From: UBA6663 sp044226485 | GTDB taxonomy: Bacteria > Chloroflexota > Anaerolineae > Anaerolineales > UBA6663 | Length of the DNA stretch: 64,000 nt | Direction of reading: 5' to 3' | NCBI GenBank assembly: GCA_044226485.1 | Contig: JBGAGY010000005.1 | Span: 124,001-188,000 of the forward strand | Part shown: positions 7,940 through 17,633 of the stretch, piece by piece | Layout: every line of letters begins with the position of its first letter | Numbering within the stretch: position 1 is the stretch's first letter | Translations under genes and position numbers: made by a program | The notes under the pieces: generated by a model | What the model was told of the DNA's origin: nothing | The model's database searches: none | Seen by the model: the letters and a program-made list of their open reading frames with translations, nothing else

Positions 7940-8818
7940 ATGATCGACTACTCCATCCACGTCCTTGACCTGAATTTCAAGCGTTCGCCGCGGGCCGTGG
8001 CCTCGTTCCTGGTGCGGGGGCCGGGCGGCGCCGTCCTCGTGGAATGCGGCCCGGGCTCGACTCTGCCCGCACTCGAGCGTCGCCTGGCCGAGCACGGACT
8101 GAAACCGGCCGACATCGGCAGCGTGCTGTTGACACACATTCACCTTGATCACGCCGGCGCGGCTGGCTGGTGGGCTCGCCAGGGCGCCGACGTATACGTC
8201 CACGCCTTTGGCGCGCCACACCTGATCGCGCCCGAGAAGCTGCTGGCCAGCGCGACGCGGATCTACGGCGATCAGATGGACGAGCTCTGGGGGCCGTATC
8301 TCTCGTCGCCGCCCGAACGCGTGCATGCGCTGAACGGCGGCGAGACGATCCAGGTGGCTGGTCTGACGTTCGTGGCGCACGACACGCCCGGTCACGCGCG
8401 CCACCACCTGGTCTGGCAACTCGGCGACGAAGCTTTCGTCGGCGACGTCGCGGCGATCCGCCTCGAAGGCGGTCAACATATCCGCATCCCATCGCCGCCG
8501 CCCGAGTTCGAGCGCGAAGCCTGGCTTGAGTCCGCGGAGGGGATGCGGGCTCTCGCGTTCAAGCGCCTGTATCTCACGCACTTTGGCGCTGTCACGGGCG
8601 CTGAAGCCGTCGACACCCACTGGCGGCGCGTGGCAGCGCTCGTCGATGAGCAGGCCGAGCTCGCTCGAGACCTGCCAGACCGCGAGGTGGTGCTTCAGCG
8701 TCTGATCGACTTCGACAACCGCGATCTCCTCGAAGACGAGCGCGAACGATTCAACAGCGCCGGGCCCATGGGCATGTCGGCCGACGGCCTGATCCGATAC
8801 TGGAAGAAGAAGAGCTGA
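7940..8818 (+). CDS. Metallo-β-lactamase-fold hydrolase
   Basis: A 292-aa protein with the di-zinc MBL motif THIHLDHAGA (HxHxDH) near residue 66, a second ligand region DTPGHARHH near 150, and FVGDVAAI near 170. It resembles the glyoxalase II/RNase Z-like general hydrolases, and the substrate is not evident. I chose ATG 7940 (MIDYSIHVLD) over an earlier in-frame start because the family β-strand begins there. It is followed 57 nt later by an amidase and then another MBL-fold gene on the same strand, so the three may form one unit. Confidence 0.88.
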   Translation: MIDYSIHVLDLNFKRSPRAVASFLVRGPGGAVLVECGPGSTLPALERRLAEHGLKPADIGSVLLTHIHLDHAGAAGWWARQGADVYVHAFGAPHLIAPEKLLASATRIYGDQMDELWGPYLSSPPERVHALNGGETIQVAGLTFVAHDTPGHARHHLVWQLGDEAFVGDVAAIRLEGGQHIRIPSPPPEFEREAWLESAEGMRALAFKRLYLTHFGAVTGAEAVDTHWRRVAALVDEQAELARDLPDREVVLQRLIDFDNRDLLEDERERFNSAGPMGMSADGLIRYWKKKS

Positions 8819-8875
8819 CCCGCTGCCCGTTTGCGCGTTGCAAACGATCGGCTCTTCTGTGCTCGCCGAGACCTT

Positions 8876-10567
8876 ATGCCACACAACGTTTCCTCACGCC
8901 CGGTCTACGATCTTCGGTCGGTCAAGCTTCCCTATCTCGCAGGCAATGCGCTGCGCTTATTCGCAGCCGCTCTCGAGAGCCCATTGGGCGGGCTGCTGAT
9001 CCCGAGCCTGTTCGAGAGCAGCGGCATCACGGCCCTGCGGTCGCGGTCTTTCGACGAGCCGCCGACCTATCAGCCGCTGCATGCAGCGGCGAGCCGGGCA
9101 AGCGCTGGTGTGTCGCGCGCCGAATGGCCGGACGATTCCGGCGCCGAGCGCGGCCCGTTCGCCACTGTCGCGGATTTCGCTCGCGCCTACCGCTCGGGTC
9201 AGACGACCCCGGCAGCCGTCGCCGAGCGCGCCCTGGCCGCGATCGAGTCGAGCAACACGGCACAACCGCCCCTGCGCGCCATCATCGCCGTCATGCGCGA
9301 CGAGGTGCTCAGACAGGCTGCCGAGTCGACTGAACGCATCCGACGCGGCGAGGCGCGCAGCCCTCTCGAAGGCGTTCCGGTCGCCGTCAAAGACGAAGTC
9401 GACCTGGCGCCTTATCCCACCACGGTCGGCACATCCTTCCTCGGACGCGTGCCGGCGCGTGAAGACGCCACAGTGGCCGCCCGGCTGCGCGCTGCCGGGG
9501 CGCTGTTCATCGGCAAGGCCAACATGCACGAGATCGGCATCGGCGTCACTGGCCTGAACCCGCACCACGGCACGCCGCGCAATCCGTACGCGCCCGATCA
9601 TTTCACCGGCGGATCGTCGAGCGGGTCCGGAGCGGCCGTCGCGGCCGGCCTATGCCCGCTCGCCGTGGGCGCTGACGGCGGCGGATCGATCCGCATCCCG
9701 GCCGCGTTCTGCGGCGTGGTCGGCCTCAAGCCGACGTTCGGGCGTGTCAGTGAGTTCGGCGCCGCGCCGTTGTGCTGGAGTGTCGCGCACCTCGGCCCGA
9801 TCGCGGCGACGGCCGCCGACGCCGCTCTGGGCTACGCCTTGATGGCCGGGCCGGATCCGTGTGACCCGAACTCGCTGCAGCAGCCGCAGCCGACGTTGGC
9901 GGGTTGGGATCAGGCCGACTCGCGCGGCCTGAAGCTCGGCGTGTTCTGGCCCTGGTTCGAGCACGCCGATGCCGAGGTCGTGGCGATCTGCCGCGCGCTG
10001 GTCGATCGGCTCGTCGAGGCTGGCGCGAGCCTGAGCGAAGTGGTCATGGCCGATCTCGAGGCGGCTCGGGTCGCGCACACTCTGACGATCGCGGGTGAGA
10101 TGGCCCAGGCCATGGACGCCACGTACGCTGCTCACCGTGGCGACCACGGTCTTGACGTGCGCATCAACCTGGCCCTGGCGCGCGCATTCGCGACGCACGA
10201 CTACCTCAAGGCCCAGCGCGTGCGCACTCACGCGATCGCCAGTTTCAATCAGGCGTTAGCCAACGTCGATGTGATCGTCACGCCAGCGACAGGGATCGCC
10301 GCACCTGCCATCCCGCCGGCTGCGCTGCCGCACGGCGAGTCGGATCTCACGACTCTGGTCGAGATCATGCGTTTTGTGACGCCCGCCAACCTGACGGGCT
10401 TGCCGGCCATTGTCTTTCCAGCAGGCTACACCGCGGCGGGTTTGCCCGTCGGGCTGCAGGCGATCGGCAAGGCATGGGATGAGGTGACTCTGTTGCGTCT
10501 GGCACGTGTGGCCGAGCGGCTGGTCGCGCGTCGCGCGCCGCAATGGTCCTACGATCTACTGGCGTGA
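8876..10567 (+). CDS. Amidase-signature family hydrolase
   Basis: A 563-aa amidase-signature enzyme. The catalytic Lys is in VAVKDEVD (around residue 171), and the Gly/Ser-rich signature GGSSSGSGAAVAAG supplies the cis-Ser and nucleophilic Ser near 247-250; GADGGGSIRIP completes the signature. The N-terminal 90 residues are an extension like those of fatty-acid-amide or aryl amidases rather than GatA. The product hydrolyses a carboxylic amide, but the substrate is unknown. No gatB or gatC lies nearby, which argues against a GatCAB role. The gene is followed 13 nt later by an MBL-fold gene. Confidence 0.9.
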   Translation: MPHNVSSRPVYDLRSVKLPYLAGNALRLFAAALESPLGGLLIPSLFESSGITALRSRSFDEPPTYQPLHAAASRASAGVSRAEWPDDSGAERGPFATVADFARAYRSGQTTPAAVAERALAAIESSNTAQPPLRAIIAVMRDEVLRQAAESTERIRRGEARSPLEGVPVAVKDEVDLAPYPTTVGTSFLGRVPAREDATVAARLRAAGALFIGKANMHEIGIGVTGLNPHHGTPRNPYAPDHFTGGSSSGSGAAVAAGLCPLAVGADGGGSIRIPAAFCGVVGLKPTFGRVSEFGAAPLCWSVAHLGPIAATAADAALGYALMAGPDPCDPNSLQQPQPTLAGWDQADSRGLKLGVFWPWFEHADAEVVAICRALVDRLVEAGASLSEVVMADLEAARVAHTLTIAGEMAQAMDATYAAHRGDHGLDVRINLALARAFATHDYLKAQRVRTHAIASFNQALANVDVIVTPATGIAAPAIPPAALPHGESDLTTLVEIMRFVTPANLTGLPAIVFPAGYTAAGLPVGLQAIGKAWDEVTLLRLARVAERLVARRAPQWSYDLLA

Positions 10568-10580
10568 TCGGAGCCATGAG

Positions 10581-11354
10581 ATGCGACTTCAGTTGATTCG
10601 CAACGCGACACTTCGGCTGACCTATGGCGGGCGACTGTGGTTGATTGATCCCTACCTCGCCCCAAGGCATAGTCGGCCGTCTTACACCGGCAGGTCCCCA
10701 AATCCGCTGGTGGAGCTGCCGTGCTCGATCGAGGACGTGCTGGCCGGCGCGGAGGTCGTCGTGGTCTCCCACCTGCACTCCGACCACTTCGATCCGGTGG
10801 CCCACGATCGCGTGCCGAAAGCGTTGCCGCTTTTCTGCCAGCCCGGCGACGAGCCCACGATCGTTTCGAAGGGCTTTCAAGACGTCAGGCCGGTAGTCGA
10901 CTCGGTGGAGTGGAATGGGATCCACTTGACCCGCACGCCTGGCCAGCACGGCAGCGGTGCGGTGTTGGCAGACATGGGGCGCACGTCGGGCTTCGTCTTC
11001 AGGGCTGAGGGCGAGCCCACGCTCTACTGGGCGGGTGACACGATCCTGACCGACGAGGTCCTCGACGTCATCGCGCGGGCCCGCCCGGACGTGATTGTCA
11101 CGCACTCGAGCGGCGCGGTCTGGGGGCCCGGCACCCTGATCGTCATGGATGCTGAACAGACTGTCGCGGTCTGCAAGGCAGCGTCGACGGCCGTCGTGGT
11201 GGCGGTCCATCTGGACTCGCTCGATCACGGCACCGTCTCGCGAGCTGATCTGCGCACGGTTGCCGACCGTCAGGGCATCGGCCCCGACCGGCTGCGCATC
11301 CCCGCTGACGGCGAGGTCGTGAGCGACTGGGCCATCGGTGAGGGACAGGACTGA
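10581..11354 (+). CDS. UlaG-like metallo-β-lactamase-fold hydrolase
   Basis: A 257-aa MBL-fold protein with an early β-hairpin (IRNATLRLTYGG...LIDPYL), the metal motif SHLHSDHFDP near residue 61, and a later YWAGDTIL strand. This shape matches the UlaG-like branch, which includes lactonases and phosphodiesterases. The specific substrate cannot be read. ATG 10581 lies 13 nt after the amidase stop. Its end is 13 nt from the convergent ABC exporter gene, and no obvious terminator is seen in that gap. Confidence 0.85.
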   Translation: MRLQLIRNATLRLTYGGRLWLIDPYLAPRHSRPSYTGRSPNPLVELPCSIEDVLAGAEVVVVSHLHSDHFDPVAHDRVPKALPLFCQPGDEPTIVSKGFQDVRPVVDSVEWNGIHLTRTPGQHGSGAVLADMGRTSGFVFRAEGEPTLYWAGDTILTDEVLDVIARARPDVIVTHSSGAVWGPGTLIVMDAEQTVAVCKAASTAVVVAVHLDSLDHGTVSRADLRTVADRQGIGPDRLRIPADGEVVSDWAIGEGQD

Positions 11355-11367
11355 CAGCCGCGCCCGA

Positions 11368-13164
11368 TCACCCGACCTTTTCGATGTACTCCAACGATTG
11401 GTGCCTGAAGTACGTGTTGTACAGCTCGGCGTAGTGCCCGTTCGCCTCGAGCAGATCCTCGTGCGTGCCCGACTCGATGATGCGGCCCTGGCGCAGCACG
11501 ATGATGCGGTCGGCGTTGCGCACAGTCGATAGCCGGTGCGCGATCACGATCGACGTCCGGCCATGCAAGGCGACGTCGAGGCCTTCCTGGATCAGGGCCT
11601 CGGTCAGCGGGTCGACGCTGGCTGTGGCCTCGTCGAGGATGAAGATCGCGGGGTCGTGCAGCACCACGCGCGCCAGGGCCACGAGCTGGCGCTGGCCCAT
11701 CGAGAGCGAGCCGCCGCGCTCGCCGACCGGCGTATCGAGACCCTTCGGCATCGACACGATCCAGTCGCCGCCGCCCACGCGATGCGCGGCGGCTTCGACG
11801 GCGGCATCGTCGGCCTCGGGGCGGCTGTAGCGGATGTTGTCGCGGACGTTGCCGTCGAACAGAAACGGCGTCTGAGTGACGATGCCGAGTTGTTGGCGGT
11901 AGGCCTCGAGGTCGAACCTGCGGATGTCGACACCGTCGATCAGGATGCTACCGCTCTGGAACTCGTAGAAGCGCGCGATGAGCTTGGCGATCGAGCTCTT
12001 CCCAGAGCCGGTGTGCCCGACCAGCGCGATTGTTTCGCCGGGCGCGATGTCGAGCGAGAAGTCCTCGAGCACCGGCTGGCCGTCGATGTAGCTGAAGTTG
12101 ACGTGTTCGAAGGTCACACCGCCGCGCAGCCGCTCGGGCTGCTCGGACGCGACCTGCACCACTTTGGCCTCGGCGTCGAGCAGGGCGAAGACGCGTTCGG
12201 CCGCCGCCAGCCCGAGCTGGAACTGGCTCCAGAACGATGCGATGCTGGTGACCGGGAACCAGAACAGGTTCATGCCCTGGATGAACAGGTACCAGTTGCC
12301 GGCCGTCAGGCGTCCGGCGGCGGTCGCCACACCGCCCAGGTAGGTCAGGCTGGCCGTGCCGATGCCGGCCAGGATGTTGAGCACCGGGAAGATGACCGAG
12401 AAGATCCGGCCGGTGCGCACGTTGATCTTGAAAGACTGTTCGTTGACGCCCGAGAACTCGTCGTAGATGCCGGCTTCCTGGCGGAAGGTCTTGGCCACTG
12501 AGATGCCGTTGACGGTCTCCTGGATGTGAGCGCTGACCGTCGAGTTGATCCGCCGCGAGCGCGTGATCGCGGCGCGCGCCATCTGCCGGAAACTGAGCGC
12601 CACGCCGACCACGAACGGCGTCAACGCCAGCAACACGAGCGTCAGTTGAAGATCCACCGAGAACAGATACGCGAAGAGAACGACGACGAGCAGGATCTGG
12701 CTGAGCAGTTCCATCGTCAGCGTCACGACCTGTGAGAAGGCCTGGGTGTCGGACGTGACGCGCGCGACGACCTTGGCCGACTGGAACTGGTCGTAGAACG
12801 ACAGGTCCCGGCGCAGCACGGCGTCGAGCGCGTCTTCTCGCAGCTTCAGCACCACGTCGGCGACAGCGCGCGACGACATCGATCGTCGGACGTAGTTGAA
12901 GGCCCATGACAGGCTGCCCAGCGCGATGATGCCGAGCGCGGCAAACAAGGCGTTGACGGCGCCGGCCTGCACGGCATCCAGGCTGCGCGACACCAAGATC
13001 GGCAGCCCGATGTCGACGCCGGACTGCGCCAGGATCATGGCGGCCACTGTGACGAAGCGCCCACGTTGGGGCCAGAAATACCCCAGGACGCGACGCACCA
13101 GGTCGCCGTCGCTGTATTTGCGGTCGTAGGCCTCTGCGTCGAGGCCGTCGAAAATGAAGCCCAT
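11368..13164 (-). CDS. ABC exporter half-transporter, catalytic partner
   Basis: A 598-aa fusion of a six-helix type IV ABC transmembrane domain (about residues 30-330) and an ATPase domain. Walker A GHTGSGKSS is near residue 383, signature LSMGQRQL near 486, and Walker B FILDEATASVD with catalytic Glu near 508. It pairs with the gene just upstream, which lacks the catalytic Glu, so the two probably form a heterodimeric exporter of the MdlAB/TM287-288 type. Substrates in this family are lipids, peptides or drugs and cannot be predicted. The intergenic gap to its partner is 69 nt. Confidence 0.95.
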   Translation of the reverse strand: MGFIFDGLDAEAYDRKYSDGDLVRRVLGYFWPQRGRFVTVAAMILAQSGVDIGLPILVSRSLDAVQAGAVNALFAALGIIALGSLSWAFNYVRRSMSSRAVADVVLKLREDALDAVLRRDLSFYDQFQSAKVVARVTSDTQAFSQVVTLTMELLSQILLVVVLFAYLFSVDLQLTLVLLALTPFVVGVALSFRQMARAAITRSRRINSTVSAHIQETVNGISVAKTFRQEAGIYDEFSGVNEQSFKINVRTGRIFSVIFPVLNILAGIGTASLTYLGGVATAAGRLTAGNWYLFIQGMNLFWFPVTSIASFWSQFQLGLAAAERVFALLDAEAKVVQVASEQPERLRGGVTFEHVNFSYIDGQPVLEDFSLDIAPGETIALVGHTGSGKSSIAKLIARFYEFQSGSILIDGVDIRRFDLEAYRQQLGIVTQTPFLFDGNVRDNIRYSRPEADDAAVEAAAHRVGGGDWIVSMPKGLDTPVGERGGSLSMGQRQLVALARVVLHDPAIFILDEATASVDPLTEALIQEGLDVALHGRTSIVIAHRLSTVRNADRIIVLRQGRIIESGTHEDLLEANGHYAELYNTYFRHQSLEYIEKVG

Positions 13165-13233
13165 GGTTTAGTCGGCTAGTCTGTTGGTCAGGTAGTCGGA
13201 TAGTCGGTTCGTCGTGTCGTCAGGTCGTCGCTC

Positions 13234-15129
13234 TCAGGCATCCGTGACCTGTGGGTTGACGTTGGGTGGCGCCGCTCCGTCGGCGCCGGCATCGGCTGCC
13301 TGAAGCCTGACGCCTGACCCCGCGGGCCGCGCGCCTGCCATCTTCAGCTTCGCGCCCTTGTCTTCGTAGCGCGCGAAGATCCGCCTGTAGAGCGCTGAGG
13401 CCCGCAGCAGCTCCTCGTGCGAGCCGCAGGCTTCGATCCTGCCGGCGTCGAGGACGATGATGGTGTCGGCCCACCGGATCTGCGAGAGGCGGTGAGTGAT
13501 CAGCAGCGTCGTGCGGCCGGTCTGGATCTGGCGGATGGCTTTCTGGATCTCGTCCTCGGTGGCGCTGTCGATGGCGCTGGTCGAGTCGTCGAGGATCAGG
13601 ATGCGCGGGTCGGCCAGGAAGGCGCGGGCGAGTGCGATGCGCTGGCGCTGGCCGCCCGAGAGCGTCATGCCGCGTTCGCCGATCACCGTCGCGTAGCCGT
13701 CCTTGGTCCTCATGATGAAGTCGTGGGCCTGCGCGGCGCGCGCGGCGGCCTCGATCTCGGCCTGGGTCGCGCCCGGCCGCCCGAAAGCGATGTTGTCGGC
13801 GATCGAGCGCGAGAACAGGAAGATGTCCTGCTCGATCTTCGAGATCTGCGAACGCAGCGCGTCGAGGCTCCATTCGCGCACGTCGACGCCATCGATCAGC
13901 ACCCGGCCGGCCGTGGCGTCGTAGGTGCGGTTGATGAGCTGTGTCAGGCTCGACTTGCCCGAGCCGGTTTGACCCACGATCGCCACGGTCTGGCCGGGCT
14001 CGATCGTGAACGACACATCGCGCAGCAGCGGCCCGGCTTCGGCGTGGGCCGCCTGGCCATAGGTGACGTGCTCGAACGCGATCTCGCCCTTCATCGGGGC
14101 GTTGTGGCCGCCGGTGTTCTGGTCGAGATCCGTGTGCGCCTGGATGACCGAGAGGATGCGGCCGGCGCTGGCCCGGCCCGCCTGCACGATCGAGAACGTG
14201 AAGATCGAAGCGAACGTCGGCCAGCGCAAGACACCCATCAGACCCATCACAGTGATCACACCGGCGACGTCGAGGGCGCCCGCCTGAACACGCAGGAGCG
14301 CATGCAGGAACTGCAGGCCGATGGTGATAGCGAACAACAGCAGCGGCAGGTAGCGGGCCTCGATTGTGCCCTGGGCCACAAAGGTATCGCGCAGCTTGCG
14401 CGCGAGCTCGTTGACACGATTCCGCTCGGCCGGCTCCTGGGCGCTGGCCTTGACGGCCTCGATGCCGCTGATCGTCTCCTCGAGCTTGGCGTTCAGATCG
14501 CCGTATTGCACGCGCTGGCGCTCGACCACCGGCTCGAGTTCACGCGTGTACGCGCGCACCGCGAAGCCATACACGATGAAGAACAGGAACGGCACCAGCA
14601 GGAGCTGTGGGTCGAGCAGAGCGAGAAACACCAATGGCGCGATGCTGAACAACACAGTTTCGAGGATGATGCTCAAGCCCGGCGTGACCATATCGCTCAA
14701 CAGGCCCACGTCGTCAGTGGCGCGTGCCATCAGGTCTCCGGCGCGCTGACGGTTGTGGAAGACCTGGTTCTTCTCGAGCAGGCTGGCGTACAGTTCCTGG
14801 CGCGCATCCGCCGAGAAGCGTTTGGCCACGAACTCCCACTGGAAGGCACCGATCAGGTTGAAAAGGCCATCCGCCACCAGGACGATGAGTACACCGAGCG
14901 TCAGTGGAATCAGAGTGGAGACGTCGTTCCCCTTGAGCATGGAGTCGACGGCGGCGCCGATCAGCAGCGGCGCCGACGAGAACGCAAAGGACGAGACGCC
15001 GTACATGCAAAGCATCACCAATAGACGCCAGCGGTAGCGCCAGAGATGCGACACGATCCAGCGGTCAATGGAACGCCGATCGTAGGTGTACTGGTTGGGG
15101 GCCGAGAACTCGGCTGAACGCGTGGCCAT
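13234..15129 (-). CDS. ABC exporter half-transporter, degenerate-site partner
   Basis: A 631-aa ABC half-transporter with an N-terminal six-helix domain and a C-terminal ATPase. Walker A GQTGSGKSS is near residue 385, signature LSGGQRQR near 490, and Walker B ILDDSTSAID near 510. Asp replaces the catalytic Glu after Walker B, as in the degenerate subunit of heterodimeric exporters such as TM287 and MdlA. The C-terminal 50 residues are a low-complexity tail. I used ATG 15129. A TTG at 15141 is an alternative. A good promoter lies about 95 nt upstream and probably drives both ABC genes. Confidence 0.95.
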   Translation of the reverse strand: MATRSAEFSAPNQYTYDRRSIDRWIVSHLWRYRWRLLVMLCMYGVSSFAFSSAPLLIGAAVDSMLKGNDVSTLIPLTLGVLIVLVADGLFNLIGAFQWEFVAKRFSADARQELYASLLEKNQVFHNRQRAGDLMARATDDVGLLSDMVTPGLSIILETVLFSIAPLVFLALLDPQLLLVPFLFFIVYGFAVRAYTRELEPVVERQRVQYGDLNAKLEETISGIEAVKASAQEPAERNRVNELARKLRDTFVAQGTIEARYLPLLLFAITIGLQFLHALLRVQAGALDVAGVITVMGLMGVLRWPTFASIFTFSIVQAGRASAGRILSVIQAHTDLDQNTGGHNAPMKGEIAFEHVTYGQAAHAEAGPLLRDVSFTIEPGQTVAIVGQTGSGKSSLTQLINRTYDATAGRVLIDGVDVREWSLDALRSQISKIEQDIFLFSRSIADNIAFGRPGATQAEIEAAARAAQAHDFIMRTKDGYATVIGERGMTLSGGQRQRIALARAFLADPRILILDDSTSAIDSATEDEIQKAIRQIQTGRTTLLITHRLSQIRWADTIIVLDAGRIEACGSHEELLRASALYRRIFARYEDKGAKLKMAGARPAGSGVRLQAADAGADGAAPPNVNPQVTDA

Positions 15130-15443
15130 GGTTTCCGACAACTCGATTGGGCTGACGTGGCGGGTGAAACGACTGAATTGACACTGGGCCGATGGGGCCA
15201 GGGACGCCGCAGACCAGACCCTTCATTATAGGGGTGGTCGCCCCTGAGTCAATGGGCAGGGCGTTTCCGGGGTCCATCAGCGCCTGCGCGCGGCCGTTGG
15301 GCGCTGCAAACGCCGCCTTTCCTACGAAGGTCCGACGCGGCGCTCCGCCTGACGGTCGGCGCCAGGCCGCTGCGATTGAGGGAGGATGTCTCCAAGATCG
15401 GCTCGACAGGCGGCGTCGGGCGGATCACGGGGAGGCAAACGAC
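15130..15443. other. Divergent intergenic region, ABC exporter and cupin
   Basis: Holds the ABC promoter described separately and the GGGGAGG ribosome site of the cupin gene near 15430. The frame open upstream of the cupin ATG has no homology-like character and I do not count it as coding. Confidence 0.5.
15225..15252 (-). promoter_or_regulatory. Promoter of the ABC exporter genes
   Basis: On the minus strand TTGACT (15247-15252), a 16-nt spacer and a perfect TATAAT (15225-15230) form one of the best promoters in the window. The leader to ATG 15129 would be about 90 nt. Confidence 0.7.
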
Positions 15444-16001
15444 ATGGCGAGGTCAGGCGACGTGCTCTCGAATCGGGCCGGTCACCAACTCATCTTCAGG
15501 AAGACCGCCGGCGAAACGGGCGGGGCGCTGCTTGAAGTCGAGGCGCTGTATCCCCCGCACTCGCAGGCTCCGACCGAGCACTATCACCCGTCGCAAGAGG
15601 AACGCTTCGAGGTTCTACAAGGCGAGATCACGGCCGGCCTCGACGGCCACGTCAAAGCCTACAAGGCTGGCGAGACATTCACAATCCCGGCCGGAACTCA
15701 CCATTGGATGCACAATGCCGCCGACGAGCTGGCCCGCGTCCTCTGGCAGACGCGCCCGGCCTTGCAGACCGAGACGTTTTTCGAAACGACCTGGGGCCTC
15801 GCGCGGGACGGGCAGACCCGGGCCAACGGATCGCCAGGGCTGTTGCAGGCGGTCGTGGTGGGCCAGGCCTACGCGCGCGAGTTCAGGCTGGCCCGGCCGC
15901 CCTACATCGTTCAGCAAATCCTCTTCTTTTTTCTCGCGCCGCTGGGGCGATTGCTGGGCTATCGAGCCCGGTACGACCGCTACAGCGGGGGCGCCGCCTG
16001 A
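15444..16001 (+). CDS. Cupin-domain protein
   Basis: A 185-aa protein with one cupin β-barrel: motif 1 TEHYHPSQEERFEVLQG (metal-type His/Glu residues) near residue 38 and motif 2 IPAGTHHWMHN near 79. The last 50 residues contain a hydrophobic stretch (FFFLAPLGRLLGY) and may touch the membrane. Small cupins range from isomerases to dioxygenases and sensors, so no reaction is assigned. The ATG has a GGGGAGG site 9 nt upstream. The thiolase-like gene starts 37 nt later but has its own -10 box. Confidence 0.85.
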   Translation: MARSGDVLSNRAGHQLIFRKTAGETGGALLEVEALYPPHSQAPTEHYHPSQEERFEVLQGEITAGLDGHVKAYKAGETFTIPAGTHHWMHNAADELARVLWQTRPALQTETFFETTWGLARDGQTRANGSPGLLQAVVVGQAYAREFRLARPPYIVQQILFFFLAPLGRLLGYRARYDRYSGGAA

Positions 16002-16026
16002 CGCAGCCGTCCCGGCCGCGCGTCGA

Positions 16027-16032
16027 TATACT
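16027..16032 (+). promoter_or_regulatory. -10 box for the thiolase-like gene, probably leaderless
   Basis: TATACT ends 6 nt before the ATG at 16039, so transcription would begin at the start codon. No Shine-Dalgarno is present. Confidence 0.5.
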
Positions 16033-16038
16033 CTTTGC

Positions 16039-17565
16039 ATGACTCGAGCGGTCATCGTCGGCGTCGGCCAGATCACGGAGCGGACAGAGGATCCGATCTA
16101 CGCGGCGCGATCGCCAGTGGATCTGGCGGCGGTCGCGGCTCGTGCGGCCCTCGAAGACGCCCGGTCGATGGCGGACCTCTCGGCTCACATCGATCTGGTG
16201 GCCGGTGTGCGGCAGATCGAGACGTCGGCGCCAGACTCCATCGCGTGCTTCGGGCGCTCGACCAACTTTCCGCGCGCGGTCACGGCCCGGCTTGGGCGCC
16301 AGCCGGCCGAGGCCTGGCTCGAGGCCCCCGGTGGCCAGTCGCCGCAGACTCTCGTCGCGGCGGTGGCGGCGGCCATCGAAGCGGGCTCCGTCGGCCTGGC
16401 TCTCGTCGTCGGGGCCGAGGCGCTCTCCACACAACGGCATCTCACCGCTCAGGGCGTCGCGCCGGATTGGACGGAGCGGATCGACGGGGATCTGGTCGAG
16501 CGCGGCTCGGCGTTCGATGACACGCTGGGGAACAGCCTCATCCGCGCCCAACGCTTTGATGCAGCGGCAGGCTATGCCCTCTTCGACCAGGCTCGCCGCG
16601 CCCGACTTGGCCTTCACCGTGACTCCTACCGCCGCGCCATCGGCGAGTTGCTGGCGCCGTTCTCCTGGGTGGCCGTCGCGAATCCGCACGCCGCACTGCG
16701 CGAGGCCTTCACAGCAGCCAATCTGGCCCTGCCGGGGCCGCGCAACCGGCCCGTGGCTGACCCGTATCTGCGCCTCACTGTGGCGCGTGATCTTGTCAAT
16801 CAGGCCGCGGCGCTTGTGTTAACGTCGGTCGATCATGCGCGCGCGCTGGGGATCCCCGAGGATCGCTGGGTCTACCTGCACGGGCATGCTCAGGCGGTCG
16901 AGCATCCTGTGCTCGAGCGACCGGATCTCAGCCGCAGCCCCGCCGCAATCCTGGCCGTGCAGGCCGCGCTGACGGAAGCTGACTGCGCGCTCAGCGACCT
17001 CGACTTTCTCGATCTCTACTCGTGCTTCGCCGCGCCGGTGTTCAATCTGGTCGACGCCTTCGACCTGAGGATCGATGATCCGCGTGGCCTGACCGTGACC
17101 GGCGGGTTGCCGTTCTTCGGCGGCCCTGGCAACGCCTACAGCCTTCACGCGATCGCCACGCTGGTGGAACGACTGCGACGGTCGCCAGGCGCGCTCGGCC
17201 TTGTGGTGGCCAACGGCGGATACATGTCGAAGACGGCGGTTGGCGTATACGGCTCGTCGCCGCGACAGCGTTCGCCCCAGCCCGGCTCGTTGCAGGCCGA
17301 GGTCGATGCGCTTCCGAAGCGGACCGTGGCCGGGCGACCAGAGGGGCCGGCCGTGATCGAAAGCGCCACCGTGACCTACGGCCGTGAGGGTGCGCCGCAA
17401 AAGGGGCTGCTGATCGGTTCGCTGGCCAACGGCGAAAGGTTTCTGGCGGACGTCGATGGCGGGGATCTCGACCGGTTGGCTGATGCCAACGTCGAGCCGA
17501 TCGGCCTGACCGGGCGAGTCGACACGGCCGGTGGGCGAAGCCGCTTCGAGTTCGATCGCTCCTAA
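16039..17565 (+). CDS. TLP1-type thiolase-like acyl-CoA acetyltransferase
   Basis: A 508-aa thiolase-fold protein. The N-terminus (AVIVGVGQITER) and the site LDLYSCFAAP, whose Cys is near residue 330, match the TLP1/SCP2-like group. TGGLPFFGGPGNAYSLHAIA carries the His, and VANGGYMSKTAVGVYG the last active-site loop. Residues from about 425 to the end form the extra C-terminal β domain typical of TLP1 proteins. The enzyme is expected to work on acyl-CoA in degradation or modification, but the true substrate is unknown. It faces the NERD-like gene tail to tail across a shared terminator. Confidence 0.9.
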   Translation: MTRAVIVGVGQITERTEDPIYAARSPVDLAAVAARAALEDARSMADLSAHIDLVAGVRQIETSAPDSIACFGRSTNFPRAVTARLGRQPAEAWLEAPGGQSPQTLVAAVAAAIEAGSVGLALVVGAEALSTQRHLTAQGVAPDWTERIDGDLVERGSAFDDTLGNSLIRAQRFDAAAGYALFDQARRARLGLHRDSYRRAIGELLAPFSWVAVANPHAALREAFTAANLALPGPRNRPVADPYLRLTVARDLVNQAAALVLTSVDHARALGIPEDRWVYLHGHAQAVEHPVLERPDLSRSPAAILAVQAALTEADCALSDLDFLDLYSCFAAPVFNLVDAFDLRIDDPRGLTVTGGLPFFGGPGNAYSLHAIATLVERLRRSPGALGLVVANGGYMSKTAVGVYGSSPRQRSPQPGSLQAEVDALPKRTVAGRPEGPAVIESATVTYGREGAPQKGLLIGSLANGERFLADVDGGDLDRLADANVEPIGLTGRVDTAGGRSRFEFDRS

Positions 17566-17571
17566 CACAAA

Positions 17572-17610
17572 ACAGCCGGGCAACTCGAGTCGATCGAGCC
17601 GCCCGGCTGT
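17572..17610. terminator. Bidirectional intrinsic terminator
   Basis: Stem 17572-17581 pairs perfectly with 17601-17610 (10 bp, GC-rich), and the loop contains a second small stem. It lies between two convergent genes, is preceded by an A-rich stretch and followed by TTCG TTTC, so it can serve both strands. Confidence 0.75.
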
Positions 17611-17633
17611 TCGTTTCGGTTCGTAAGAACGCC

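Noticed and set aside
13417..15024. Plus-strand open frame of 535 codons
   Set aside because: Antisense to an ABC exporter gene with complete motifs; its composition is typical of shadow frames.
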